A DNA stretch of 58,364 bases from Tetmemena sp. SeJ-2015. Lineage: Eukaryota; Ciliophora; Spirotrichea; Sporadotrichida; Oxytrichidae. The stretch spans positions 1 through 58,364 of the forward strand of contig JAJKFJ010023575.1 in the NCBI GenBank assembly GCA_027382625.1. Direction: 5' to 3'. Shown piece by piece: positions 1 to 12,229 of the stretch (position 1 is the first letter of the stretch; every line of letters begins with the position of its first letter). The translations under genes were made by a program, and so were the position numbers. A model generated the notes under the pieces. The model had not been told where the DNA came from and made no database searches. It worked only from the letters and a program-made list of their open reading frames with translations.

Positions 1-860
1 AGTTGGGGTGAACTTAACTTTTTTAGCCCCACACGACAATTTTTGGCTAAAGATAAAATTTTTAGTTGGGCCCACAAAAATTTAGATTTGGTGGCAAAAA
101 ATGAAAATTGGGCAAGAACCAAAGCAAATTTCAAAATATTTTCCAACTTTAAAACTTTTCGTTGGCGAAGGCCAAGTTGACTCGATTTTTCAGGTTTTAA
201 AAGCTGTTTTCAAGAAAAGTTGAGTTTCTTTCCCCAAATTTTGAAGAAAGTTTCAAAGTCAGTGCACAACTTAAAATCGGTTCTGAAAACCAATTTTTGC
301 CTTAAAATCCAAAAAGTTGGGAAAAGTTGGCAAACTCTGAAAGTTTTGCCCTAGAGTCCCAAAAATCTGCCCAAGTTCCAAAGTTTTAGCCAAGGTTTGG
401 GGAACCAAAGTTGAGATTCGTTTCCCAAAGTTCAAACAAGTTTAAAATTTTCAAGTAAAAGTAAGTTAAGGGCTAAAATCTTTTTCAAGTCAAAAATGGG
501 CGCCCGCAGCCCCTAAAACCAACTTTCAAAAACTTTTTCCCTTTGGGATTGCTAAAAGTTGCTCAACCCCAAAATGTTATCAAAAATTTTTTAAATGGAT
601 AAAAAGTTAAAATGGATTAATCCGGGTTGAAAAAGTTCAAACCATAGTTTTGTTCTTTAAAAATTTGTTGTTTATTTTATAATTTGCCAAATAAATTATT
701 TTATCCTTTTTTGATCAGTCCCCCTTTTGATTATTTTTCACGCTTAATAAATTTGTCCGGGGTTATTTTGGGTTTTTTATCAAAAATTCTTAAAATGGGG
801 AATAAGTTGGATCAGTCTTTTATATATTTAAAATTTTATTTTTAACTATAGAAAATTTGA
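1..860. repeat. Low-complexity left edge with irregular A/T/C/G runs
   Basis: No protein can be read here in any frame with TGA as stop. The sequence is full of short homopolymer runs (CCCC, GGGG, AAAA, TTTT) and recurring AAGTT/CAAAGTT/AACTT words. Its texture differs from everything to the right, where spacers are plain AT-rich DNA. Fragments such as CCCCAAAA near 569 recall spirotrich telomere repeats, but there is no regular array. It may be a degenerate germline-limited repeat, decayed subtelomeric sequence, or an error-rich contig end. The sequence alone does not decide. Confidence 0.5.
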
Positions 861-898
861 TCTTTAATTTTTGATTTAATTTAACAATCTCCTAATTT

Positions 899-1131
899 TC
901 ATTAAATTCCTACCTATATTAGCCAACGCATCACTTTTAGTTGATACTTTGTCTCTTCTAAATTATAACTAGAATATTTTAATCCCTTTTTTAAATGATA
1001 CTGATCTATTACATCTTGATTGCTTGAAAGGTGATCCGAATAAAACCTTTTGAAGAAAGCGTAGGTCCTTGCGTAGATCACTACTCCAAATACGCTCATA
1101 GCTGCGATTGTTATCAGAAAGAGGTAGTTCT
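899..1131 (-). CDS. C-terminal exon of an unidentified membrane protein
   Basis: Read on the minus strand with TAA/TAG as Gln, this exon runs from a plausible AG acceptor near 1131 to TGA at 899. It begins with a hydrophobic helix (ENYLFLITIAAMSVFGVVIY) and continues into a basic, hydrophilic tail of about 55 residues. No family is recognised. It could be the 3' part of the small membrane protein at 1829-2236, separated by about 700 bp of AT-rich DNA that would then be a long eliminated sequence. It could equally be an independent gene whose 5' exon is not visible. Treat it as partial. Confidence 0.4.
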
Positions 1132-1828
1132 CAATTTAAACCAGAGACTTCGAGCTTATCTAATTTAAATCTGATCTTATTTAAACAAGAGTTAATTTTA
1201 TCTCAAGACTGCATTGATAAACTATTTTGAATATGATAATCACAAGTGCAATAAAGCTTCAATTAAAAAGGCAATTATTCTCTAAATCTTATATATAAAT
1301 ATACTGTATATAAATTTAATATAAATGTATAAACCTTTAGAATAGAATTTAATAAGCGATTGATCTTCGTTACTTATTTATTAAATGAATTAAGTTTTGA
1401 GGAATAAAGCTAAGTAGAATGAGCAACATTAATAAAAAAGATGTAACATGTTAATTGTTTTTTCTCTTTTGTTTTGCCTATGCTAGAGTCTCGTCATTAA
1501 AGAAATCCTAGGATTATCCTCAAATTCTGTCATGGTGCAAATACTATTGTTCTTCTATTCTTAATAAGATTAAACTTATTTAATCATAAAATTTCTACTT
1601 TAAGTACTGTCGTATTGTTTAAATGATTTCAATCAAAAAAAATTTAATGAAGGAGTGCATGAAAGTTATGTTCGAGTTATAAACTTTATTCAACTTCTCA
1701 AAAACTTAAAATAAAATAGACTTAGTGTTTTATTTGATCTGTTTGAGAATTTGACGAAGAAAAGTCTTCTTTTTATAAGTGTTTTATTTTAAATCATGCT
1801 TTAATGTATAAAATGAGAAATGTTGGTA
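1132..1828. other. AT-rich non-coding stretch
   Basis: TGA codons are frequent in all frames and no long reading frame survives. Nothing resembling a tRNA, rRNA or pointer-flanked coding block was seen. It lies between two minus-strand membrane-protein exons and may be a spacer or a long germline-limited segment. Confidence 0.5.
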
Positions 1829-2236
1829 TCAAAAATATTTTACGAGAATTTTTCCGTTTATTTTGACCTTGAAAATAAGCAAATAGTTTACGTGATGAGT
1901 ATCCAACGAAATACATTAATTAGGATAGCTACTGTGAGAATTCCTGTAGGTAAATAGTAGGATATAAAATATAAATATCACTATAATTAATATTTGTGCT
2001 GTGCAATAAGAAACTGCAAAGCAATCATCTCCACATCCAAATGGTCTTGCAGAGTACAGCTTCAGTGAAAGCTTCATTGTTATTCCGATTATGATGAAGG
2101 AGAAGCAAGCGATCGTGTAGGGATCTCTAGATTCCTCAAAACGGCGAGTATATTTCACTACGAAGGAAATGAAAATTATCAGAGCCACTGCTTCCAATGC
2201 TCCTAACACCCAATGAATATATGTAAGTGCATCCAT
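1829..2236 (-). CDS. Small multi-pass membrane protein, unknown
   Basis: ATG at 2236 opens a frame that ends at TGA 1829-1831 when TAA/TAG are read as Gln, giving about 135 residues. There are three hydrophobic helices, at about residues 10-28, 44-58 and 80-98. A short charged loop (KYTRRFEESRD) separates helices 1 and 2, and a Cys-containing loop (FGCGDDC) precedes helix 3. The last 30 residues are polar and may instead be intron or IES sequence leading to the exon at 899-1131. No family is recognised. The start is chosen because it is the first ATG and the protein becomes hydrophobic at once. Confidence 0.5.
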
Positions 2237-2319
2237 TAAACAATTAATCTCTCTATCATCACAATTTCAATTCTTTTTCTCACTCAAGCAAAAGTGTATT
2301 CGTGATGCGCAAATTATTA

Positions 2320-2810
2320 TCATGTTTTATGTACACTTCGATAATTTGTTTCCAGAACTGGCTTTCTATCAAATGTTGCTGTTTTCTCTTTTCTAATATT
2401 AATTTAAAAGTGTATTTTAAGCATCTTAAGAATATTTGCCCTATTTAATTTATTTGATTTCTGTGGAATGAACATGGATACGTTGTCGACTCCAGACTGT
2501 TTGATGAGTGATAGCTTCTGTGATTCTTGTCTTAGAACTAATTCATGATAATGGAAGTTTCTCTTGGGGGCTTCTCTCAGTCTGTCCATGATATCTCTTG
2601 CATATACTTTTATATTGTTCCTCATTGGCTAAATTATAAATATTATTTTGTTTAAATAAGAGTATTAGATTACTTGAAATAGTATTTATAAGACAGGTTG
2701 TAGAGTGAAACATTTATACTTACATCTTGCTTAGTTTGTGCGAACTTCAGGTATTCCCTGTAGAACGATAAACACTTTCTCTGCAGGTCTGAGTATTTCT
2801 TGGGTGGCAT
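2320..2810 (-). CDS. SDHAF1: LYR-motif protein, SDHAF1-like complex II assembly factor
   Basis: There are two exons. Exon 1 (2724-2810) encodes a start beginning MPPKKYSDLQRK with the L-x-x-Y-R (LSFYREYL) signature of LYR proteins. A GT-AG intron spans 2629-2723. Exon 2 (2320-2628) carries a basic arginine-rich helix and the segment RQESQKLSLIKQSGVDNVSM, which matches the order of features in SDHAF1 (RxGRRQLxLLxSGxxxxMxxF). The total is about 131 residues, longer than human SDHAF1 because of a lysine/asparagine-rich tail. The family inserts Fe-S clusters into the succinate dehydrogenase iron-sulfur subunit in the mitochondrial matrix. A generic LYRM protein is the main alternative. Confidence 0.68.
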
Positions 2811-3633
2811 TTGTGATATTAAAGTTTAGCTTAAATTAGACTACAATTAAATTTATCATTTTATTAAGAGAGCCTGCTTTTAAATCCGAGAACTAATATT
2901 CTTATTTTACAAACAATTAGTAAATTAAATGCTCAAAATATTTTCTTAGTAGAAATTTATTTAATTTATTTATAAAATAATTTTCAAAATTGAAGTAAGC
3001 AAAGTTAAACTATAATTGAGTTGTGATTGCATTATAATATTTGTAAAGTCAATTATTGAAAATATAAAGGAAGCAACTTCAGCTAAACAAATATAATTTA
3101 AACATTTTAAAATGAATTAGGCCCACTATTAAGATAAAATCCGCTTTTTCCCTTGAATATTATGCATGAGATTCATCAGTGTTCTTCGATTCTAAAATAC
3201 AAGAGTATTCACTTAGCATACTCAATTTTTAAAATTTTCAGTCTCTTTTAAATAAAGAAGATAAATAAAATCATTAAATTATGGTCACAGATTAGAGTAA
3301 AATATAGAGATCTTTATGTTTGATGTGTAAGGAATTACAGTTTAAAATTATATCTTTTTGACAATCAAGCGAGAAAATAACCAAAGAATAGATTCTCGGT
3401 TATAGGTAATTTAACTACTAAGAACACTCTTTTCTTTCCTCTATGTCTATTTTTTATTCTCTAGCTGGAAATATCTATCTTTTAATTTAATAAGCTAAAA
3501 ATAAAAAAACGTAGTAAGGGATTTATTCTGAAGAAACTCAAACTTTAATAATCATCCCACTCAAATAGAAGCAATTCTTAAATAATTTATTTCATTATAC
3601 CTTTTATTGTGTATTCAGTTATTTATTAAAAAG
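2811..3633. other. AT-rich intergenic region
   Basis: No supported gene was found. TGA interrupts all frames every few dozen codons and there is no recognisable domain, RNA gene or repeat array. It separates the minus-strand SDHAF1-like gene from a plus-strand Q/N-rich gene. Confidence 0.5.
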
Positions 3634-4922
3634 ATGCAGCAAAAGAATGACAAATAAGATTGCAACACATAATAAGTGAACAACGCATAAAAATAAACTC
3701 CTAAACAAATCCAGCCAATCGCACTCAACTCTGATATAAATATGCTACCAACAAACTAGCCATCCCATAAATCTCAAGGTGGTAACTTAAAGATTAAATT
3801 ATTGTTATTCTATTATATATCTAAATTAATAAAGAATCTACTATATGGAGTGGAGAAATAAGAAATAAGAAAAGCCAATGCAAGTTTCGCAAAAAAATAC
3901 TCCAAGGAAGAGGCCTCATCTTTACTTACCTAAACCAAGTCAAATTTGAAAGTTATAAAAAGGTAAGTCATTACTTCCCAAGTAGGATAGCTTGAAAAAT
4001 CTCCCTGAATGAAATAAGATGGCTAAGATTCACGTAGACTTATATTTTATGTATTCAAATCTCCATTCCAGCTTTTCCAAAGTTGCATCCCCAGAAATAA
4101 AGGCATCGCCAGAGATACAAAAGTTTTGTGAGATGCTTTATTTAATAAGTAAATATGAAAAGGAATTATTGAAAGATTAAAATATCTAATCTTAAGAATT
4201 ATTTTTTCTCTATGTTATGTCAACATTAAAAATGTTAATTTTTCACCCAATAAGATGCTCTAAAAAATTTGATCTAAATAATGATTAATATAATTGCAAA
4301 TTCTAATAATTTAATTCAAATATTTTTAGAATCTTCCAGAATAAACTTTTTACTTTTGTTGTGAAATTTATTAAATTGATGCTAACTTAGCAACCTGCAT
4401 ATGCCTTTTATCAAAATCCAACATCTGGGAGTTTATAGCATAATGACTAGACTGGTGTCAATAGCCATGGCTAGCCTTTGAAAAATAACTTAATAAGCCT
4501 TCATCTACAAGAGTAACATCATTAAAACTCACCTTACTAGACCCTCTCCTAGCAAAGCAACTCTAAAGATCAAAGAACCATTTTATCTCAAAGGCTCAAG
4601 AATTAGCAGATCCTCAAATATTAGAATCAAGGCCAAATTAACCCGCCATCTCGCGAATCATAGATCAATATAATTTTAGTTGGCGTTGCAGTAGTTCCAA
4701 TCAACTTTTAACTCCAATTTCAGTACTCCATTCCAAAATTCATTTAATCAAACCAATTAACATATTATTCAAAACACCAACAAGATAAAAATACAACATG
4801 GCATTAATTTTAAAACCCCATTTTATAGCTAAAAAATAATTAAAGTTATATACAAATTTAAAGGAATTTCAAGTTTCCAATTTATTCAAGGTGCATTCAT
4901 TATTTTAAACCCCAATAATTCT

Positions 4923-5004
<82 letters not shown>

Positions 5005-6960
5005 ATTTAAAGACCCAGGAAATGCTTAATGAAGCTGATATGTTGACAGAAAAGCAAACCTTTAGTGAATATGCTGACACACCCAGTCAAAGCTACTACA
5101 ATCAAAGTAATATGAAGTAGTTTATGACAAAATCTACTGCAACTACGAACCAGATAAGAGCAAAGGAGAAGTCAAACATTAAGTTTGTAGATCCTAATTA
5201 ACTGTTCAAAAAGAAAGTTAGAGGCAGTGAAGAGTCATCTCGCTATCTACCAAACGGCTGAAATCTTTCTTATAATTTTTAGATGGCCACACAGCTTAAG
5301 GCTTTAATGCAAATGCCACTCAAATAGGAGGGTTTAGCCCAAAAAGAGGTGGGGTCTTATATAGCACCAACGCCTTTTAGTTAGCTAAGCAAAGAGGGAA
5401 TCGATCTGTTCTAGTCTAAAAGATAATTAAAGCCAGTGCAACACCACAATTAGAAACAAGAACTAATTAAAACAGCTCTAGAGGCTTTCAATCTACCTCT
5501 CCAAACTTTAGATAAACGCATTTATATTTTTCATTACTACAGCACTTTCCTAAAGCAGAAAGGTTCAGTTTAACCGCCTTAAAGTGTTTTACTTTTTAAG
5601 TGAGATGGATCCTATTTTCAATTTAACTTCTTAGAGCTACCATCTTCAAGGCCCTTTTAAAGGTAAAGAAATGAACCATCCATATAGTTAGACAACTGTA
5701 AATTCCCCTGCACTCAAATACAATTCAGATCTTAATTCAACTTACCAAGCATAATTCATCGCTCCCTAATCTTTGATGTTCCAAGCTACTGCAAATCACT
5801 CTAGCAGAGACTAAGGAGTTTCAGCAAATTCATAGAAGAAATAGGATGAGGAGATGTATAACATAGTTCAAAGTAGAGTCACTTTTCAAAGACACGGCAC
5901 TAATTTCTCTGTGAACAGACTGAGCTCATAGACAATTAACTAAAACCAAGAGCATGAAGAAAACAATAAGCAAATGAATCAGATTAAGCTTCCATAAATA
6001 TTGATCAATAAGAGAGATTCTATAGGCTCAAATTATTATTATATATTATCTTAATTAGGATAAGTATAGACAAACTGTTAACTCATTTCAAAAGATATAT
6101 TATTTATTTAGTTATAAGAATAGGGAGAGGCAAGTACTTTTTAATTTATAAGTGAATGGGACTGATTAGAATAGAAATAAAAGCACAACTCCAATGAATC
6201 AGTATCGCTAAATTGTAACTCTTAACTTGAACTAGCAGTAAATAGCTATTAATGGAACTAATAGCCACTTTAGTACGCCTAACTAAGCTTCTTAATATAC
6301 AAATCAAGCATTTCCTAATTCATATGGAATAGATGCCAACCAAATTCAAAATTCACACAGATAGCAAGCATAGAGCTTCATGAATTAACAATATAAAAAC
6401 AATAACTTATTCAGATAAAATATTTACAAATTCATATTGCGAAATTGAAATTAATATAGCCTTACTTTAGGGAAGTTTTTTAGTTTCTTTTTAAGAAGAT
6501 ATCGAAGGCTTTGATTTTAAAGTTAAAATTAATTTGCAAAATTATGATTTATTTTAAATATTGAATTAAAATAATCAAGTTTCAAGCTAAATGACAAATA
6601 GGAGACCTTAATATTCTTCTATTGCTAAGGAGATGAAAAATAATCTGATCGAAAGAACTGGAGGCAATTATTTATTTTTGTGTTAATTTGCATCAAAATC
6701 CTCTTGAAGCTCTTCATGTAAAAGGATACAATGACTGCACTTAATAGAAGTAGTCACCATTTATAACCCAGCCTACTCAAGGCAAGAGCTAGTAAAGAAA
6801 TTTCAGAATCAAAGAAAGCATGAACAAAGCATTAATTTAAAGGTTGATTTTATTTTTATCATTAAATTAGAAAAATGAAGACTAGAATTTTCCTTCGGAA
6901 AGCTTTGGATAGATTTAGACTACTTCATTCGATATGAATAATAAAAATAGAAATTGTTGA
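3634..6960 (+). CDS. Long Gln/Asn/Ser-rich protein, unknown (several exons and IESs)
   Basis: A chain of plus-strand blocks with strongly Q/N/S-rich composition runs from about 3634 to TGA at 6958. Recognisable pieces are a helical block (FCEMLYLISKYEKELLKD, about 4125), polar exons at about 4394-4830, 5010-5245, 5285-5520 and 5590-6050, and a tail at 6080-6960. Blocks are joined by GT-AG introns (for example GTAAG at 3962) and by junctions that are probably IESs. The (AT)n tract at 4923-5007 lies in one non-coding gap. Start, exon borders and single-gene status are uncertain. No domain is recognised, and such composition is common for ciliate regulatory or cytoskeletal scaffold proteins. Confidence 0.4.
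4923..5007. repeat. (AT)n microsatellite
   Basis: About 85 bp of nearly uninterrupted TA dinucleotides, broken only by two TATTATAT/ATAATAT slips. It lies between two coding blocks of the Q/N-rich gene, so it is probably inside an intron or an eliminated sequence. Confidence 0.95.
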
Positions 6961-7316
6961 AGGTCTAGCAATATGTTTTTTAATACATATCATAATTTTT
7001 TTAAGATAAAATTCCCTTTAATTGTAATAAGGTTTATTGTATAAAATTTAGTTTAACAATCTCTGTTTATTCTTCTGTCAAGGCTATTTACTGCAAATTA
7101 AAAAAATGATGATAAAAGAGCCGCCACTTAATGTTTCTTATTGTCCCGCCTAGACCTGAGTTTTTTCTTTTAAAATCTTAATTCCTTAAGAATAAAGACT
7201 GAAAATTTAATTATTTTATCCTTTCATAGGTAATCTTATGGTATTTCTGACTGCCAGATTAAATAAAATCTTTGTCAGCAACTATCATATGTAGTACTTT
7301 AAAGGTTGAATTTATT
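6961..7316. other. AT-rich spacer
   Basis: No supported coding frame. It separates two Q/N-rich plus-strand coding regions. A splice acceptor just before the ATG at 7317 cannot be excluded, in which case the two regions would be one gene. Confidence 0.4.
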
Positions 7317-8927
7317 ATGAATGAAAATATTCGGAGCAATTTTCTTGAACCTAATTATATCTCTTCTGAAAATTAAGCTTTTAAAATATATTTTAATGCT
7401 AATGGCCTCTCTGATAGCACATCTCTGCTCGAATAAGTACAGATAAACAGAATTCAAAATAATTCCTAATTAGATTTCAATGATTACGTAGACAAAAACC
7501 TTTCTCTAAATGGCTATAAAATAATGGCATCACCCTCTTAAAATTAGGACATATCACTTGTCTTGACAAATCACACTTTCGATGAAACTAAGAGGCTTTA
7601 ATAAAACTTGCAACTATTAGAGTAACAAGAAATCTCTAATGCAAAAGACTAATTCGATATAAAGAGCGCAATAGGAGGAAATTAAAATCTATAGTTGCCA
7701 CTGAATAAGCAGATTTAATTCACTAGAGGATCCCGCCAGTAAATTATTCAGGAACAAATCTAACTACAAAAGAGGATAGATTAAAAATTCTAAAAAGAGG
7801 GAAAGTAAATGCTCAACTTTGATGTTTGCAAGATCCAAAGCGTTTTGATATCTCCTCGCTATGCAGACTAAACTCATGCTAAGTATCAGCAAATGAAAAA
7901 CTAAGCCTCGAATCTATCATTCAGGAACAGAGGCAAACTCAAGAGAAATACTGTAGTGGGATATTAAATGGGCAAAAATAACTCTTTGAACGAGTCACTT
8001 GACTTTGATGGTCTTGACGAATTAAGCTCCAAGAACTTGCTTTTTGGAGCTGGAGCAAAGCTCCCCAATTTCAAGGAATCATAACTTGATCCAATAAATG
8101 AGAAAGTGACAGGTTGGGACCTCACTCCTTCTATACCAGTGGACAACTTATACTCCCCCAAGAATGACCTTCAGAATTACTAGCTGAAGTAGAATCATTC
8201 GTAGATACTCCTAGAAAGTGGAGATGAAAGTGCAAGTACTCCAGGTACTGGTAAGAATAAAGACAGCACTGGAAAAAGCAAACAAAGCAAGGTTAACCAT
8301 CACTTTAGTAGAGTAAGCAGCCACTTTAAACGCAAGTCAAATCAGTCAACACCCAAATTATAAAGTAGGCAATAGAATAAGTAAGCTAGCATTGAGAAAA
8401 TGCGAGAGGACATAAAACTTGGCGAGATTAACTTGGAACCTCCCGAAGGTTAGTGGATTGTTTAAGAATAAGCCGATGTGAATGACTAATCACTAGAGAG
8501 TGACTAATATAATTTAAGTCAAGCAGGAGAAGAAGATAATGAATTAGGTGAGATACTGGGATAAATATAAAATTCAGAGAATTCCTAATTAAATGATGAC
8601 GATGAGGACGAAGGATTCGATCAGAATTATGGTGAAGAGGATGACGAGGGTGATGAAGATTAAAGTAGTAATTATGGCTTCTAAAACTAGTAATTGGAGT
8701 CTATCGGCCATAATTCTATCCTTACTTCTTACAAAAACTAATTATCTCCTGCTCTCTTAGCTTAGAATAAACTTAAGATTGACTTTTCTTAAACTAAGGA
8801 GAATAGCTTAAAGCTAAATTAAATGAGCAGAACCTAGATTCCTGGATTTTTTAATGCCAAAAATACAAACATTGATTGCTACACGCTTCACTCAACTTCT
8901 GATAACACTAAAGCTTAGCTAATTTGA
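7317..8927 (+). CDS. Disordered Q/N-rich protein with acidic tract, unknown
   Basis: An uninterrupted frame of 536 codons runs from ATG 7317 to TGA 8925, which contains dozens of TAA/TAG codons and so depends on the ciliate code. The first 200 residues are Q/N-rich. A low-complexity middle (STGKSKQSKVNHHFSRVSSH) is followed at about residues 410-450 by a strongly acidic stretch (DDDEDEGFDQ...EEDDEGDED). The protein ends in a Ser/Thr-rich tail. No domain, signal peptide or membrane helix is visible. It could be the 3' part of the preceding gene if the 356 bp spacer is intron or IES. Confidence 0.6.
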
Positions 8928-9049
8928 GTTAAAATAGGATATAGCATAATAAATTACTCTGTTTTAAGTTGATCTCTTCTTTAGAGAAATCTCTGTTGAT
9001 TATATTTCTTGAAAGTTTTAAATATAATAAATTTAAATTAGGAACTAAA

Positions 9050-9547
9050 ATGAGTCTTGGCAAGCCAGTTATCAAATTCACCGTCATGCAAGACGAGATG
9101 AGAGACTTCGCTATTTCTGAAGCACAAAAGGCTCTCGAGACTTCCAACTCAGAAAAGGTAAGCATAGCTTAATGCTAAACGATATGAATAATTGAAATCC
9201 CGGCTGAATAAAGATTTTTTATTATTTCTCCTAAATAAATTTTAAAACTGCTTTTCCTCGAGAGGAGAGAGAGCGCCTTTCACTTATTCGAATGATATAT
9301 TTTAACACTGTAATATAGCTTGTTGCATCTTACATGAAGTCAACTTTTGAAAAGAAATACAAGACTGTATGGCACTGCATCGTAGGTAAGACTAATTAGT
9401 TGGGAAAATTGGATATAGGAAGGAACTTTGGAGCTTATGTAACTCATGAAACTGGCAGATATATTTACTTCTACATCGGTCAAAAGGGCTTCCTCATCTG
9501 GCAAACAGTAATTACAAATTTCATCTCACATTCTTTAGCCAAGCTGA
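9050..9547 (+). CDS. DYNLL1: Dynein light chain LC8
   Basis: There are four exons: 9050-9157, 9319-9385, 9419-9507 and 9539-9547, joined by GT-AG introns of 161, 33 and 31 nt. The spliced product is 90 residues, the usual LC8 length. It contains [12 protein letters not shown], the nearly invariant [16 protein letters not shown] and the beta strand [15 protein letters not shown]8 is a dimeric hub that binds dynein intermediate chains and many linear TQT motifs, in cytoplasm and axoneme. The WHCIVG/RNFG junction falls exactly on the 33-nt intron. The C-terminus (IWQTPS) differs from the usual LLFKSG. There is no need for an IES in this gene. Confidence 0.9.
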
Positions 9548-9799
9548 TCACTCTACAAAGCAGCAGATTCAGTTAGCAACTATACTTAACTTAAGATAAA
9601 ATTTATCACACTTTTGCAAATGCAGTTTTTATATCTCATTCATCATTTGCAGATTCCATATTTTGATGGTGATTGAATTTTAAATGACTTGGACCTAAGC
9701 CCGCTGATCCATAATACTTCTACTTAACTATTTTGATAAGGCAATTGGATTATCTTCAAAGGGATAATTCTGACGTTGACTTGGAACACTTGTTTGAAA

Positions 9800-10119
9800 A
9801 TGGGTAGCGGAAGTATGTCTTTGAACAATCCTGCCTTAGGAACAGCTCAAAGCATTTATACTTACGTTTTCCAAGAGCAAGCTATATTAAATCGTTTGAA
9901 TACTTGCTGGAGTATTTTACATGCTCCACTCTAAATTTGCAAATGAAATAGGATCTTGTTGCAGATGAAAAAAGGGCAAAGCAAGTTGGTGCTGAGGATA
10001 ACATCCTCGCTTCCAAAGTGCAAACAGCAAGCAATAGATCCATCGATTCAGGCAAAAGCCATGGTTCCAAGAGAACTGGACAGCAACAGATGCCAGAACC
10101 TATTTATTCAAACTTTTGA
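9800..10119 (+). CDS. Small unknown protein
   Basis: ATG 9800 begins a reading frame MGSGSMSLNNPALGTAQSIY; a different frame, ending at TGA 10117, reads DEKRAKQVGAEDNILASKVQ and then a Ser/Gly/Gln-rich end. A frame change is needed between about 9880 and 9975, through a GT-AG intron ending at ATAG 9953 or TTGCAG near 9967, or through an IES. The product would be about 90 residues, soluble and partly coiled-coil. No family is recognised. Confidence 0.4.
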
Positions 10120-10493
10120 AAGTGATAGATAGTAGTGGATTCTCAAAAATTCTCTTAAGACTAAAGAAGATATGATAATTTATAAAGTCTTTAATTTGCC
10201 TTAGTTTTTTATTATTATATCCATTTAATAATAAGTAATAATTAATTTGACTTTGAACATGGAAACAGGACATACTGCATCTATACTTCGAATTGAGTTC
10301 TGCGGATCTTGCTTCATGATAAATATTTTGACTATCTTGTGAGAGGATTTAATAAATAATTATTGCTTTAATAACTATATGTTTTAATTGAACATTTTAA
10401 TTAAATTGATTGGCCTACTTCACATTTCATGTATAATATGATATCCTCCTTTGTAAACTATTGTATTATAAACAACAATAATTAATTAAATTA
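10120..10493. other. AT-rich intergenic region
   Basis: No supported frame, RNA or repeat. It lies between a small unknown gene and the WBP11-like gene. The region just upstream of ATG 10494 is A/T-rich, as expected for a ciliate leader. Confidence 0.5.
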
Positions 10494-12157
10494 ATGGGGA
10501 AGAACAAAGGTGGTGGTTTGATAGAAGACCGAGTCATCCGCAACCCAATGGAGCAGATGAGACGCAAGCAAAAATTCAAGGAAAAGGAAAAACGAAAGGA
10601 GCTCAGAGATTTCAACAAGGAACTTCAGAGAGAAAAAATAGATAGGGAATAAAACAACGACCCACTTAAGAACCATGACTTTGACATGATTCAGAAATTA
10701 AAAGAACAAGAAGCCCAAAGGATGCTCAATCGCAATTCTGCAAACTTCGCAGGCTCTAAATCTGGAGTAATTTCGAGCATGATGCCTAGCATGTACAATC
10801 AGCCGAAAGTTTATTTCGAGGAGGGTGAAAGTTAGAATAATCCTGGTTAGGATTAGGATGGAAATAATGCTAGCAATTCATGGGAGTAGATTTAGAACAA
10901 CTATTTCAGACAAATGCAAGGTCTAGGAGTTGACTAGAGTTACTACAACAGTAGCAAAAACAATTAATAGTCGAATATGCCTACTTAGTTTTCGCAAGGA
11001 ATGAATCCAAACCAAAACTACAATCAAGGATATCTGCCTTAATACAAGCCTCAATATTAAAGATAAAATGAGAATCCTAAATTATAGCCTTACGAAATGC
11101 AGCATAGAGATTAAAACACCGAGTAGATAACAAGCAGGCCAATCCTTTATAATAGTCAATATGGCCAATAGCCATCTACCTCTCAAGTATAACCAAATTA
11201 GCCAAACTAAAATCAATAGAGAGATTTATAAGCCTAGTAGCCTAAGCCAAAATAACCTCAGCTCTAGCACAAGCATTAAACAAAAAGAAAGAAGACGACT
11301 TTAATGACCCCCTCGATCCTAAAAACAGTGACAAGAACTACCTTAAGCAAATATAAAAGGAGAGAGAATTGAAGGAGCAGTAAAAGATTAATAAAACTCA
11401 AGCTGGAACTAGTGAAACGCAAGTAGATCAACCTCAAACTCCTATTCCATAGAATCCTGACCAGTTCAAAGGAGTAAGTGCTGATATAAAAAAGGCTCTT
11501 GGATTAGATAAGATATTTCCTCAAGTAATTAAACCTCAGCAATTGCCAAAACCAGAAATTCCTTCAGTGACTGAGGAATAACCATCTGTTGAAACGAAAA
11601 CTACAGATATCATAGAGAAAGAGTAAATTTAAGAGTAACCATCTATGAAGGTTGCTTAATCTAAAAATAAATTTGTTCCTGCAGCATTAAGAAGATTCGG
11701 AGGAGCACAGAACTAAGCTGTGAATAGTAAAGTACAAGAAAAAACTTAAATAGGAGAAGTTATGGGAGTAAGTTAAGAATAAGCTGCCTTATCGACAGTT
11801 TCTGAAATTGGAGATAAAAGAAAAGCTTGGGGTAAGAAGGTTGTTTAGACAACAACACAGCCAGAAATTGCAGTTTAATCTCTTAATAAACCAGTTATTG
11901 AAAAAGTTACCGCTTATAATATATCAAGTGCTCCTAAGATATCTTTATTAGCTGGCTATTCATCTTCTGAAGAAAGTGAAGACGAACAAGAGGAAACTTA
12001 GCTAAAAATTGAATAGTAATTCAAAGGACAAGAGAAGGTGGTTAAAAATAGTGATGTGATACCAGGTTAAGAGCTTATGTTTGCAGGACTTATTGAAGAT
12101 AAAGTAGATGTGAGCGAGATGGACGATGAGTTGAAAAAGTTTTTCAGTGAAATTTGA
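10494..12157 (+). CDS. WBP11: WBP11-like pre-mRNA splicing factor
   Basis: The N-terminus (IRNPMEQMRRKQKFKEKEKRKE) matches the WBP11/Wbp11-N pattern NPTDxxRKxxRKxELKKNKK, and the C-terminal part contains FVPAALRR, a near match to the terminal FVPxAxR element of WBP11. Between them is a long Gln/Pro-rich linker. Acidic residues (SSSEESEDEQEE) precede the end at TGA 12155. WBP11 is a nuclear PQBP1-binding component of activated spliceosomes. The frame breaks once, near 11222-11250. Excising 14 bp (11235-11248) between two TAAGCC repeats restores a 549-codon frame. A 35-nt GT-AG intron at 11187-11221 would also restore it. Confidence 0.65.
11235..11248 (+). other. Candidate IES, pointer TAAGCC (14 bp)
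   Basis: TAAGCC occurs at 11229-11234 and 11243-11248. Removing 14 bp joins ...RDLQA to KITSALAQALNKKK in frame. It is less AT-rich than other IESs here, and a competing 35-nt intron exists, so confidence is moderate. Confidence 0.5.
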
Positions 12158-12229
12158 TTTTTTTGTAATTAATATTTCAAAATTTTATCATTCTTTATTT
12201 GTGATTAAATTTGACTTATATCTTTAGCT

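Noticed and set aside
4923..5007. The (AT)n tract as a possible replication origin or centromeric element.
   Set aside because: A dinucleotide microsatellite in a non-coding gap of a gene is sufficient explanation. No other origin-like feature accompanies it.
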